The notes under the pieces: model-generated
What the model was told of the DNA's origin: nothing
The model's input: the letters and a program-made list of their open reading frames with translations, nothing else
Database searches by the model: none
Made by a program: the position numbers and the translations under genes
NCBI GenBank assembly: GCA_002189035.1
Contig: NEEC01000018.1
Coordinates: 1,736,001-1,800,000, forward strand
DNA length: 64,000 nt
Reading direction: 5' to 3'
Source: Utricularia gibba
Taxonomy: Eukaryota > Streptophyta > Magnoliopsida > Lamiales > Lentibulariaceae
Shown here: positions 39,028 through 51,107 of the stretch, in pieces
Position numbering within the stretch: the first letter of the stretch is position 1
How the letters are laid out: every line of letters starts with the position of its first letter

Positions 39028-42000
39028 CTAAACGAGGTAAGACGACAGGAAGCTTGTGAACGCAGTTACGTCGGTCCAGTCAGGGAAAAGAGATTTCAGG
39101 TTCTTTGTTCTTTCGGTTAAATGCAGGTCCACCACTGCAACATCGATCCTCAGAGGCTCTGGAGATGTAGACTGCATGTTTTCCAATACCAAAATGAGTT
39201 GAAAAGAAGGAACAGCATTGCCATCAACATGCAAAATTCAGAGAGACTCGGGTGTATGGCTTGTTTACCTCCAACCAGAACGTCCAGTTTTCATGGCTTG
39301 AGCCGGAGAGTCGACATATGTAGGACGGTGGCCCGTTCTGTGGCTTCACTGGTGCTGGTTTTGTTGTGCATTCAAATGGCATCATCATATGGGAGTAGAT
39401 GGGAGGAGTTGAAAAGGTTAATGCTGTGTTACCTGGGAGTTTATGATCAGTGAACGACCAGTTCGATAATGGCCCGGTAATGTTCAAAACTGCAACCCAT
39501 ACCTCCTTCAAACAACTGAGGGACATTGTTAAAAATATGAGCTCAGACATCATATGAATTGTATTATCTAAGGCCAGAGAGATGAAACAAAGTGCATGTG
39601 TGTTGATTAGGTTTATCCTTGAAACGCTCAGGTCACTTCAAATTTTGTTCATATAGGGGTTGCAAGAATGCAAGGTGACTGAAATACATAGAAGTAGACT
39701 ATGAACTCCTGTTACTTCATGGAATTCAGGCATGCAATACTGTTGGAGATGCAAAAGGTATCATGTTAAAAAAACAAACAAATTTCTATAATATGTTTGA
39801 AGTTTACCCCATGGATAGTTGCAAGTTAACCTTCCGTGGCGATCCCATGGATGCACCCAACGAGTTCTCGACTGATAAATGTGGAAAGCATGCATATTCC
39901 TGTGACACATCTTCAGTACTTTCATGAAACTTCAAGGTTGTTGAGAATAGGAGGTGGGAGATTGGAAAGATTCCCTGCAAAGAGAAAAAAAAACACTGGA
40001 ATCAGCTTTCTTATTCAACTAAGAAAAGGTTTGCAGATAACAAAATGTTAATGATGTATGTAGTTGTTGATCTGGATAGAAGGTACCTTCCATGTATCAG
40101 AACACGATGGGTCAACAGTCCCAAAGGGTCCGCTGTCCCCATGAAGTGCGTTGACCACTTCAGGAGAAAGTTTCAAAACAGAGACCATAGGGTTGGAATC
40201 AGTAACAGCAAAATCAAAAGAAGCATTCAGTATCTGATTCGTATCTGCGATCATTTTGAAAACCAATCTAAGTACGAAACATATGGAAGGTGCAAGCTTA
40301 GTGAGAGAAGCAATAAGACCCTCAATAGAGAGGGTGAAACACGTTTCACTGATCCTATAAAAGAAGAACACCAGAAATTAAGCACACCGCGGTCACCTGG
40401 GATACCTGTTATCCAAATAGTGTGCTGAAAGACAACTCTCTTAGGAGCATCCTTGCTGTATGGAAAGAATTGCGATGAAATTGCGAAAGCAAGAATAGTT
40501 CCATGAAACAAAAATTTCAAAACTGATGATGTGGCCAATGAATTCCCTACTACTGGTAAAAGAGGACCAATACACCAGCCAGTGACTACTCCAACAACAG
40601 CCGCAATAATTACATCAGGGACAAAGTAACCTGCAACGTAAATGTCCTGGTGGTGAATTTAATATTTCATCATTCCCAAATTTCTTTGCATTGTTTAGAT
40701 TGGTTCTCACACAATACTACTAGAATGCAATGCCTTCAGAATGTGCAACCATATCCCAAACATTACATTCAAAACATGAAGAAGAGGAAGCAAGCTGCAC
40801 TACAAGGCTTGAATTGATAAAAGTATCCGGAAAGAAGAAAAGGTACTTCACCATAGGGAGATGGAAGGGAGCCCATCATGCCCATTTTCTCGATCAGGAA
40901 AAGGGTAAGAAATCCGCCAAAGCATAAAGAGTACATCAGACATGGTAGCAAGAGAACCACATAGCATGCTTGTGACCTGATGGGAGGCATTTTGATATAT
41001 ACGTAGTTCATATCTTAGAAGGTTCAACTGAATACTGATGGAATGCACTATAGAAGTAGCTTGTTGGATATGCCAGATTGAAAAGAACCACTATTTAAAT
41101 TGTACCTTGTAGATTGATAGCCAAAGTGTTTGACTGAAAGCTGGAAAACATTCCATGCGAGAAGCATAAACGCTGCTATACTGAATGTTATGAAACCTCC
41201 ACCAGAACCAGACGCAAGGTAAGCCTGAGCTTGACATCAGCTCAGTAAAATTAATGAAATGCAAACACATGCTAGTTACAGAGAACTTAAAAGAATCACC
41301 ACATACCAACGTAAAGAGAGAATAGAAACCAAAAGCTCCCCAGAACCTAGATTCATCAACCAACTCCTGTAAAATGCAGTGAACTGTGTTAAGGATATTC
41401 AACAGAATAAACTAAATGTGGCTTTTAATTAGTCTCCCCAGTATTAAAAGGATGGTATGGAGATAACAGCTTCCTTGCTAATAATATTATTATTAAAACA
41501 ATGATCACACTGAATGAATATGTTAAAAAAATATTAAACATATAAAAGGAAAATCAGAAACCCTTAAGAGCTTACAATGAAATAAGCCTCTCATAGAATC
41601 ACTGACCTGGCGTGACAACAGTGACGAAGAAACTTCTTGAAATAATGGGAAATATTTCCAGAGAACTCTTGGAGACAACAAGCCCATTACTGAACAAGGA
41701 ACAAACGATAGAAAGGCCAAAAATGGATTTCCAAACCTAAAACATGATATAGTAAACGATGAGTAACATAAGAAGCGCAAGACAAATAGAAAAAACGTGA
41801 CATCACTACAGAATACTGACATCTTTGAGAGAAATATAAAAACAAAAAAAACAAGACAAATACCAGTGCATTGAATGGGATGAGAATAACAATGGAAAAA
41901 TAGCAAATGCTGCTGGAAAAATAATTGCAAGAATTATTCCAGCAGCATGTTGAAAAAGTCCTGCATTACAATAGCAAAAAAAGACTCTTTTAGACATCAC

Positions 42001-44398
42001 AAAATGAGAAATTGAAGAATGGCATAGGACCATAATGTTTGCTAAAACCAACATAAATACAAACACTGGTCATTACCATTCACAAAATCATAATATGCAC
42101 TGGAAATACGAAATGAACTTCCCTTGAGAAGTGCAGGAAAATCGGCATAAGTAGGAAAACAGCAAAAGGGATACTGTGAAGTATGAGGCCTAGCCTTTTT
42201 GAGTAAAATACCTGAATGGGAAGCATCAAGAGTATGTGCATAAATCAACTTTGTTGCTTTGTTAAAAAAAAAATTGAATGATGAATGAAACAAAAACTTC
42301 AGATCACGCGCAGATTTTCTTACCATAAATTGTGCATAAAAATCAAAGAAGTATGGTCTTTCACTATCACTGGGAGAAGCTCCATTGGATTTTATTCCAT
42401 GTGCATTCCATAGCCAGGCAGAGTTAGCAAAAGACTTCATCAGACTGACCAAATTTTCCCCACGAACTTGCATGCTCCCTGGCCTTGCAAATACAAATTT
42501 CAGAAATTAAAGCAACCCTCAGATGTAAACAAGATCTAACAGAAGTAAAATTGCATGTATACCAAAATAGTAGTTGAAGCATACAATAATTTTTCCACCG
42601 TATCAAACGATGTGTGATAGTAATAGCCACCTAGCAGGAAGATGATATCCAAGCCAGGAATGTTTCCAAAATCAGCAGAAAACATTCTGTAATCTGTATC
42701 ACCTGGAACAGCACCAAAAAAATCCTGCAACGTATAAAAAAGCTACATTGAACACAATGGCTTGACGGATAAAACTGTTCAAAAGTGAAGGAGATGGCAA
42801 GCATATCGGGGAAAACTGAAAAACACCATATGCTGCAATAATAAGAGACTGTTAAATTTCCATTATCATTGATTCAGCTATTCATTATTATTTCACACCG
42901 CTACCTTCTTTTCTAAAGTGGCTTTTTTGATAAGGAGCCTTCCATAAACATAAGAAAGCTAAACATAAAACCTGAGCCGCACTGTTTCCCATAGGATATG
43001 GAACAGATTTCGCATATACGGAGGCAGGCCAAGATCCAGGTCCAGATTGGCACACCAAATCTATTAAGACATTATAAGAGCATAGCCATAACGTTCATTA
43101 GTGGGATATCAAAGAGAATATCGAATTCACCCTCTTCATTAGCAGGCATACCGAAGCCTCCTGTCCCCGACGCTTCAAGATTAATAAAAGCTTTGATTTT
43201 GTCACGCCATGGATGTGTTGTAATGAAACCATGTGACCCCTGGGGTCACACCAAAAGTAGGCGCTGAATCATAAAGGATATCCACAAGTGGCTACTATAT
43301 CCACATGCCCCCAAGATAATTCAGTAACATAGCGAAATATAGTGAGCCACTGGCATCAAGAAAACTAAGGTCCAATACAAGAAAAGAAACAATGGATTAT
43401 GAATTCTCACCAGCATAAATAATTCTTCAGCTCCATTAAATAAGAATATGATTGGATGAGGAGGAACCCAACCAGAATCAACGGAAAGTCTGGCCACTTC
43501 CAACAACGATGCTGTTAAGTGAGTAAAAACTGAAGGTTAAGACCAAACTCAGTAAACAAGAAGATGAATAAAGTGACCCACCAACACATGAGCCACAGTC
43601 ACCAGCACCGGGAGACCCGACTGCAGTATCAAAATGACTATTTAACAAAATGGATGGATCATCTTCTTGTGAATCAACAGATGCAATCCTGTAAGTAGTC
43701 CCAAATAGTGTTCATCATTCTTTTCATAACTTCTATCAGAACAAACAAATACAGGTCACAGAAACTTCCACAGAATCAAGCTCAAATCGTCAACAACCTC
43801 ATCAGAATGTTTGTGTGCCCTCTGTACGTCAGAGATATGCCATGCCCTAAAAACTTCATACTGAAGGAGCCATTTACAACTGTTTCTTGAATTTCTACGC
43901 TGGTACACATTCATCAACGTTGAAAGTCAAATCAAGCATTTACATCCATCAGCACTAACCTCACATTTATCACTGATCAAATGTTCAAGCGTTGGCTACA
44001 AACCTAAAATTTGGACCAGCTCTATTTTTTATTATTCCCAATTGTGATTTGATGTACTCTGCTGCTTTTTTCAAACCTTGAGTCCCTTCCTATTCATCAA
44101 ACAATGACAAAAGTTGCACCTTATAATTACATGGAATGAGTTCCACACAGCAAGTAACGAATCCCATTCTACCGTTCCATACCTGGCGTCCACCGATTTC
44201 TCCAGCTAGAACACGAACGTGCTCAATGGCTCTGGCCTCCGAGAATCGGTCCAAGGGAGCATCGTCGCCAAGAGGAGTGACGAACTTCATCTGGATAACA
44301 AAATACGCACTGTATGATATCAAACCATACAGCGCCAGAAGCCCAAAGAGCACCTTGAACCCATTGACGTCGTCAGCGCTCGGCCTGAGGAGTGCCAT
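39028..44398 (-). CDS. Endoplasmic reticulum metallopeptidase 1-like, M28 family (one frame break)
   Basis: Multi-pass ER membrane zinc aminopeptidase-like protein, about 870 aa. Twenty-one exons on the minus strand: 44398-44183, 44089-44004, 43899-43798, 43688-43582, 43511-43411, 43239-43152, 43060-42972, 42724-42585, 42483-42324, 42211-42077, 41960-41864, 41736-41607, 41366-41307, 41224-41106, 40976-40852, 40630-40406, 40244-40087, 39974-39808, 39515-39433, 39348-39269, 39171-39028. The N-terminus has one membrane segment ([18 protein letters not shown]). The M28 zinc motifs are [27 protein letters not shown] and GDTDYRMFS. The middle holds further membrane helices ([20 protein letters not shown]), and the soluble end has [17 protein letters not shown] and LFPDWTDV. 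Exon 10 is one base short for its reading frame near 42121. Confidence 0.92.
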
Positions 44399-44921
44399 GA
44401 TCCTGGCAGACTGCTAAAGGAAGAAATCACTGACTTCCCAGTTTACAGAGTCTGCGATTCGGAAGAGCCTGGAGCTTCGTGATTAAAAAACAGAGTCTTG
44501 GGCACGACGGCCCAAATTCATATGTTTAAAAATACTCTTAGACCCGTCCAGCATGCATTATTTATTTTGGTGGGAATAAGGTGAATAAATAAATAAATAA
44601 AATAAAAAGTTTCGTGGAATCCGATGGAGGTATTAGCGCTCTATGGAAATAAAAAAATGAAAAACGACGTCATTTGATGCGTTGCTATATTTCTCACCAA
44701 AAGCCTACCTCGGTGAGTTCCGTTTAGGTTTTTGTTCTCGTGCTCAATGAAATGGAGACACGTGGAAATATCCTTTTTTGCTGCTTTGAATTAAAAAATC
44801 CAATTTGCTTTTGGCGCATATTTGATTCCGACTCCCACGCGCCACACCCTTCTTCAATAAAAGACACCCCATGATTCTGTCCCGCGATTTCCCCACTTTA
44901 CGCACTGAACTTTTCACGCCA
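44399..44921. other. Peptidase promoter / spacer
   Basis: Upstream of the peptidase ATG, GGCACGACGGCCCAAATT at about 44498-44515 holds a site-II-like word. The remainder, to the F-box gene stop at 44922, is A+T-rich and non-coding. Confidence 0.4.
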
Positions 44922-46119
44922 TTAAAACCCTACACCGCCCCGAAGTAGATCGTCGCCGACTTCCTCACCGTCGCCTTCCTCCACGTCAACGACCGGTGAA
45001 CACTCCATCTTGTGCCTCAGTTTCCAGTCAAGAGCTTGGCAGGCACGTGAGCAGTAATTCACAGCTCCACAAACGGAGCATCGCCGAAATTCATGCCGCC
45101 GTGTCTCCGACCGTCCGCAATGTGAGTGGGAGCACAATCTGAGTCCAGAACATGGATTGGATTCTCCGGAAAACCATTCCGATAAGAACTGATTCACCGG
45201 GTGAACTACCGTCGTCGACGCTACACAACCAGGAGTATCTCCCACGCCGCCGGGGGGAACGTGGGGGAGGGATTATTCTCCCTGAAGACAACGGCGACCT
45301 CGAGGGCATTGGCCTGGAATAATAACAGGCGCCCAAGGGCGATGTTTTTCTTGACGCCGTATCCGTCTTGTAGGCAGTGGCCGAGTTCTCGGAGCGCGTC
45401 AACGTGGCCGAGAAAGGCGGCGCGTGCACACAAAGCGACACCAGTACGGAGATCCTTGTCCTTTTTGGTACCTCCACTGCCGTTGAACTCGATAACCGCT
45501 AGCGAATACAGAGCCTGTGCGTGCCCCTCTACCGCGGCCTTCGCCATTAACCCCGCTCCACTCATTCTTTTCTGCAAGCAGTAGAACTGAATCTGCAACA
45601 AGAAAATTGCCATTCAGCAAACGGTATCTCAAAATTTCCAAAAAGAAAACAAATACCATGCCGAGTGTATAGCAGGCCTCCGGATTCCCAGATTCAGCAC
45701 AGCGTACAAGAAACTTATGTGCAGATCCGGACCAGTTTTTAGCCTTGACCGCCATTATTTTCGGCGACGCCGCCTTCAAAACCTGCGATTCGAGGCATAG
45801 TCCATTCAATCTTCTGCATCTGTAGAAAAAAAACAGGGAAACCAAACAAATCTCAAAATCGACAACAGTGCACCAAATCAATGACAAAAAACGGACAAGT
45901 ATCTTCTCACGTTAACGACAGATTAACGAAATCAGCCGGACAATCCGCGGTTGCGCTAAGCCTGCAGACGACGATTAGAACAAGATCGTCAGGAAGAACA
46001 TCAAAGAAATCAAGTCCAGCGGGAATCGCAGATTCCATGGAGTCTTTTTCACCGGAGATCTCAACTCCGGCATCGTTGAAATCATATCCGGTACGGATCT
46101 CCAGCCTCTTCCTCTTCAT
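44922..46119 (-). CDS. F-box protein with Sel1-like repeats and MYND zinc finger (one frame break)
   Basis: Predicted substrate adaptor of an SCF ubiquitin ligase, like Arabidopsis At1g67340 and At5g50450. Exons 46119-45911, 45819-45657, 45595-44922; about 348 aa once the break is allowed for. F-box near residues 37-75: FFDVLPDDLVLIVVCRLSAT. Middle Sel1/TPR-like helices: CAESGNPEACYTLGM, AAVEGHAQALYSLAVIEFNG, AAFLGHVDALRELGHCLQDG. C-terminal MYND finger: CSHSHCGRSETRRHEFRRC, CSVCGAVNYCSRACQALDW, RHKMEC. Between them the frame must move by one base. The upstream frame ends at a stop soon after NNPSP, and VHPVNQFLSEWF plus the MYND finger lie in the next frame. The missing base falls in the G runs at 45252-45267. 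Confidence 0.9.
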
Positions 46120-46676
46120 GGCGGCAAGGCTCAGAGAGATAACCCTTCTTTAGTAGTCCTGAACAAGGACTGAAATATATATATAGCCGTCTTCATCCTG
46201 TGCTTAACGTTCAAAAGAGATAATTGAAACCGGCGGCCCCTACGAAAGATAAATGTATGGGAGAGAACGCAAAGTGGAACTTCGGTTTCCAATAAAATAT
46301 CCTTTTTCTTAAGAAGTTACCAAACTACCCTGCTGCCTTGATTAATAATCTTCCACGATGTCGCGGGCCCACGCTTTTCTGTTTCAACAACGAAAACGAC
46401 TAGGGCATTTCTGTAATTTCAATTCGTTATTTATTGGTGAACATTTTGTGTTCATGACTGTCTTATCCTTAGTTAGGGAAGTCATAGTATTTTCTGTGTA
46501 TCGCTCTGACGAGACTCGAGTGCCCACCCTTCGCCCCTTTCCGAGCTCAAACAGAATCAAGGGTATGGCGACGAGCCAACCGCCCGAAGCTCCCAGCAGT
46601 TCTGTCTCTGCATCTCCGATTCTGATTTCTTTGTTCGTTTCTTTGGCAGCGAATTCGATCTCGAGAATCGAAGGAG
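46120..46676. promoter_or_regulatory. Divergent promoter region, F-box gene / DUF3339 gene
   Basis: 558 bp separate the two ATGs on opposite strands. A TATA-like ATATAT lies near 46171 for the F-box gene. GCGGGCCCACG at about 46362 is a TCP/GGGCCCAC element that could serve both genes. A 5' UTR intron of the DUF3339 gene (GTATGG at 46563 to CAG at 46649) is likely. Confidence 0.45.
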
Positions 46677-46886
46677 ATGGCTGATTGGGGACCGGTGGTG
46701 ATAGCGACTTTGCTGTTCGCAGTGCTTACTCCAGGGCTCGTCTTCCAATTGCCTGGCCAGAATCGAGTCGCTGGTTTCGGGACTATGCAGACGAGCGGGA
46801 TCTCCATTTTAGTCCACGCAGTCATCTATTTCTGCCTCATCACCATTCTCCTCGTCGCGCTCGGCGTTCATATCTACGTTGGCTGA
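46677..46886 (+). CDS. DUF3339 small membrane protein
   Basis: A 69-aa plant-specific miniprotein beginning MADWGPVVIATLLFAVLTPG. It has two hydrophobic segments (VVIATLLFAVLTPGLVFQL and VHAVIYFCLITILLVALGVH) and the family motif PGLVFQLPG followed by FGTMQTSG and ending HIYVG. Length and pattern are exactly those of the DUF3339 family. The molecular role is unknown. A single coding exon; its leader intron contains an ATG that should be spliced out. Confidence 0.93.
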   Translation: MADWGPVVIATLLFAVLTPGLVFQLPGQNRVAGFGTMQTSGISILVHAVIYFCLITILLVALGVHIYVG

Positions 46887-47490
46887 TGTCTGATTTGAAC
46901 TCAGTTGAATCAATCGTTTGCTGTTCATCGCGATTTGATGATACAGTGAATTTCTGCTGTAAACGTCGTCGTTTTAAGCGAGAATCGCCGTTGGGGCCAA
47001 AAAGCCCGAAAATTAAAGGGCTTTCGAAGACACAATTGGGCTTCAAATGGTCCTTCGGGCTCACTCCGGTTCGTTGGCTTACCTGGGGATTATTTTATCC
47101 GGTTCAAGGAAATTATGGATTATTAATTGGTGCTTTTTATAAAGCTTTAATTAAAGGTAAGGGACTCATTTTTCAAAAAGGAAAAGCAAGAGAAACAAAA
47201 GGCAGTGGAGGGGGTGGGCACTGCAACGGCTCTCTCCTTGAGGCACGACATCTTGCCCGGCGGTAGCCGTCGGAGGAGCGTCGCCGTTGTCTGCGCTGAG
47301 ACTGCCGGAACCGGTGGCACGAGATATATATATGTTCACCCCTTTCTTCGTTTAGTCATAGGGATTGCTACCGCTCTCATCCTCATCTGCTCATTGGTGG
47401 AAAAGAATCGAAGGATAATGAAATAAATCTTCGATTTCGGTTCTTTTGAGTGTCTAGAGTTTTCATTGTGGAGGTAGCCAGTGTGTAGAA
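46887..47490. other. Spacer/leader upstream of the TBC gene
   Basis: 46985-47060 contains four GGGCTT/AAGCCC words, including an inverted pair AAGCCCGAAAATTAAAGGGCTTTCG, resembling clustered site II elements. A frame at 47205-47426 lacks an ATG at its start and has no recognisable product. Confidence 0.4.
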
Positions 47491-50038
47491 ATGCTGGTCA
47501 GCAAACAGGCGTCCGCGTTGAGGGAGGATCAGGCTTCTCTTGGATCGGATCAGACTACATTGTCTGCTCCTTCGTCGTCGTCGTTTTTGTCGTGGATTCC
47601 ACTGAGATCGGTTCTATTTATAATTTCTTCGTCTTCCCTGCCGGTTTCACCTGATCGGTTAGTTATTCATTGGCTATAATTTGTTTTTTAATTTTTCCCT
47701 TAAGATTTTGCACTGCCTTGGTATGGAGGTTTATAGGGGTTGTTTGAATTAGTGGTTTTGTCTGGAGGATTTGCACCATCATTACTGATTCATGGATGGC
47801 GACTTTGGGAAATTTGTTCTTCTCTTAAGATTGCTTCAAGGAGACCATCGTTCTTGCTTTTTGAGTTATTCTAGTGAAAAACCCTTCTTTTCGATCTAAA
47901 GTGCGATCACAATTAAATTCCGACGATGTAGGTGTCTCATTATATTGTATTGCAGTGTAAGCCTTAAATCACCATGGCCTAGAAGGGGAAGTAAGCATTC
48001 ACTTCTGGCAAAACAGTGGAGGGAGCTTTTTGACGTGGATGGGAAGTTTTCTGATGATGGAGCCAAGTTTCTAAAGAAAATTCGAACCGGGGTATTTACA
48101 TTATTTATGGTCATTAAGTTGTATAGATGTAACATGCACACCCTGGTCCAAACTCTAGTTGTAAAGCAACCCTTGTAACAGTGCAGGACCTGCATACTCT
48201 AGATCTGTTGACTTAGTTTGTTTGTGTAATTTGACGCATGATTTTTTGACCCACCCAAAGCCACAAATTTTGTTTTAGCTGTTGAACTGATGCAGGGTAT
48301 TGAGCCTAGCTTGAGGTCCGAGGCTTGGCCTTTTCTTCTGGGAATGTAAGCTCTTCTTGAAAGGATCCCAAAAACTCTTCATCTGTGTGTTCTATATATG
48401 CCTCCTAAAATTAGATTATCAATCTGATGAGCTGTCTTTTTCCTGCGAACATGCTGGAGAAATTATTTATTTATAATGTGCTGTGCTAGATCTTTTTGTT
48501 TTTTTTGTATAAACCCAAATTTTTCTAGTTCTAATACATTTTTATTTTCATATCCTGCATTGCAGGTATGATGTGAAGAGTACAGAAAAAGAAAGACTCG
48601 CTATTAGAGCACAAAAGCGGTATTTTTTTTTATTTTTTTGTAAAACCATGGTCCTATTTGTTGTAGATGAGATGTTTGTGGAATTATCACACATTATGCA
48701 TCATTCGGTGTGTTTCTGTCTACATTTTTTAAGAGTTTTTATTTGTATGATGTTCAAACACATATGGATTTATATCTTTCCTTGCTACAGAAAAGAATAT
48801 TTTGTGTTATGGAGACAGTGTCGACGGATTTCTGGATGTGATTATGGGAGTCCAAGACAAAAAGAGATACCGTTAAGCAATGGCACTTATGTTAATGGGG
48901 ATGACTGTCGAGCGTTCGATCTTCTTAACTTGGATGTGGTTTCTAGTGCTAGGCATTTTGTTCCAACAGACGTCACCAGCTTGTCAGGGGAGCTTATTTA
49001 TAAAGATGGGTCAAGTGCGTACTCGTGTTCTTCCTGGGAGACATCGGAGGCGACAGGAAACGATGGTGCTATTTTTGGTGACATTGTTTCTGAAGCTGAA
49101 ACAGTGTCCTTGGATTCTGACTCATCTGATGATCCTGATTACGAAAAATCATGTGGTAGTTCAGTAATGAAAACAGAGGAGAATCGCACTTATGAGCCTT
49201 TTGAAGCTACTTCTCCAGGGAAGTTAGATGGACTATGTCGACCTGCAGGCTTCACTACATGGCAGAAAATCATACGCCTCGATGCCACACGAATTCATAA
49301 AGAATGGATAATCCATTCCCCATCCCAAGCTTCTGTATCATTAGAAAAGGCTCAACATTTAGCTGAAACTGTGGGATTGAAGGATTATGATCATCTTGAG
49401 CCTCCCAGTATTTATCATGCAGCTCGTCTAGTAGCTATTCTTGAAGCATATGCTCTGTATGATCCCGAGATTGGCTACTGTCAAGGTATGAACGAATTGC
49501 TGTCTCCAATTATTTCAGTGATTGAGGAGGATGATGTCGCCTTCTGGTGCTTCGTCGGTTTCATGCGCAAAGCTCGGCACAACTTTCGACTAGATGAAGT
49601 TGGGATCAAAAGGCAGCTCAGCATTGTGTCAAAGATAATCAAGTGCAAGGATACGCGTCTCTACAACCACCTGCAGAAGCTCCAGGCCGAAGACTGCTTC
49701 TTCGTATACCGAATGGTGGTGGTTCTGTTCCGGCGAGAGCTAAGTTTGGAGCAGACCCTCTGCCTCTGGGAGGTTCTGTGGGCCGATCAAGCAGCTATTC
49801 GAGCTGGTGTAGTCAACTCCCGGCGGGGAAGGATCAGAATGAGAGCTCCCCAACAGAAGATCTCCTGCTTTATGCCATAGCAGCGTGTGTTCTACAGAGG
49901 AGGAAGATGATCATCGACAGTCACTGCAGCATGGATGAAATCATGAAGGAGTGCAACGACATGGCCGGAAACCTCAACGTGTGGAAGCTCCTTGACGACG
50001 CTCATGATCTGGTAGTCACTCTTAACGGGAAGATTTAG
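47491..50038 (+). CDS. TBC-domain RabGAP (one frame break near the 3' end)
   Basis: GTPase-activating protein for Rab GTPases in vesicle traffic. Exons 47491-47657, 47956-48091, 48296-48345, 48566-48619, 48791-50038; about 551 aa once one missing base is allowed for. The N-terminus is Ser-rich (WIPLRSVLFIISSSS), then LKSPWPRRGSKHSLLAKQW. The TBC domain starts at GIEPSLRSEAWPFLLGMYD and is interrupted by a roughly 120-residue acidic insertion. It continues with the catalytic Arg block IIRLDATRIH and the Gln finger block YDPEIGYCQGMNELLSP, then EDDVAFWCFVGFM and LCLWEVLWAD. At 49848-49851 a C run is one base short: RMRAP should continue into TEDLLLYAIAACVLQ but falls out of frame. The true end is VVTLNGKI. 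Confidence 0.93.
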
Positions 50039-51107
50039 CAGAAGCAAGCAGCCATCCCCAAGTCGTCTTCTCCCAGCTGAACGCCGCTGCAGAAGAAGCG
50101 TGATGTGTAGCAGTAAGTAGATGCTGTAGCTTGGAGTCTCTTCTTTTGGGGCTTTTCATTGGTGCATTGCATTCCTTTGTAATTGTGCGAATGAGCAAGT
50201 TCACTTCCAGAAAACGGCCGGCTGGATCAACGATCGGAATGTTCGCCGGCGGGGAGAAGAGCAACCCCCGTGGTTTAAAGAAATATTAATTAATATAAAT
50301 TAAAAATAGTATTAATTAAGCCATTTAAAAGGGGGGGAAAAAGCTCAACAGAAAAAGAGAAGACCACGGGGCGGGAAGGTGTGCGCGGCTGCCGCATGGC
50401 TGCAGTGTTTTAGGGTGAGCAATTTGTGTGCTTCAGTGAGACTCTGCTTCTTCTCGAGCGTGAAATGGGGAGAAAAGCCCTAATTTCCATCGATGGGTGA
50501 GCAATCTATGTGCGCGTCTCGTGGAAATAGGAGAAACCTCGGGTATTGCGGGTGAGTATTGTGAAGTAGATGCCTGTGAAAGCTTTTTGTCTTCAGTTTG
50601 GTTGTGTAGACATTGGGGAAGACGAAGAGTGAATTGTTGTTGTTCCTTTCGGAGCACTCAAGTTTTTTTCCTGCCGCATTAATGGAGATTGTGATATTTC
50701 TAAGCATATTTGTCATTGAATGTGATTATATTCTTTCCCGGTGAAAAAGATATTCGACAACGTGTTTTTCTCGGCAAATGTTTTTTTTTGTCCTAAATCT
50801 TTGATTTTTGAGATACGACCAGAGTGCTTCTTGGCAATCTGAAAAAGGAACCACTGTGTTAGGGAGTAAGTGAGTCATGCAGATTTTGGAAGCTATCTTG
50901 AAGGTGACGGATGCACTGGGTCAATAGTAAGGAACACTCGATAGATTTCGGAAGTTGTGATGAATTTCTTGTTTTTTATTTTTTATTTTTTACTTTTGAT
51001 CTTCTGTATGTGCCAGTACTCTAGTTATTTAGGGTGGATTGATGAACCTTACGTGTTTGAGAGAAGTTCAATATTTCCTTAACGCTTTCAATGCAGTTTT
51101 CAGGGCA
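50039..51107. other. Spacer and leader of the second hAT-like gene
   Basis: TBC 3' UTR, then A/T-rich DNA, then leader sequence from about 50390 with possible short non-coding exons and an acceptor (TTTTCAG) ending at 51103. An upstream in-frame ATG at 51042 exists but lies before that acceptor. No independent gene seen. Confidence 0.35.

Noticed and set aside
42998-43267. Plus-strand frame inside the M28 peptidase gene
   Set aside because: It is antisense to exons 6 and 7 of the peptidase, which carry the conserved sequence.
46565-46684. Upstream ORF (39 codons) overlapping the DUF3339 start
   Set aside because: Its ATG lies inside GTATGG, a good donor, and a CAG acceptor ends at 46649. 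The ATG is therefore probably spliced out as part of a 5' UTR intron.
47205-47426. Frame with a hydrophobic C-terminus after the DUF3339 gene
   Set aside because: It begins with GTG, has no in-frame ATG until its last codons and resembles no family. It is probably leader DNA of the TBC gene.
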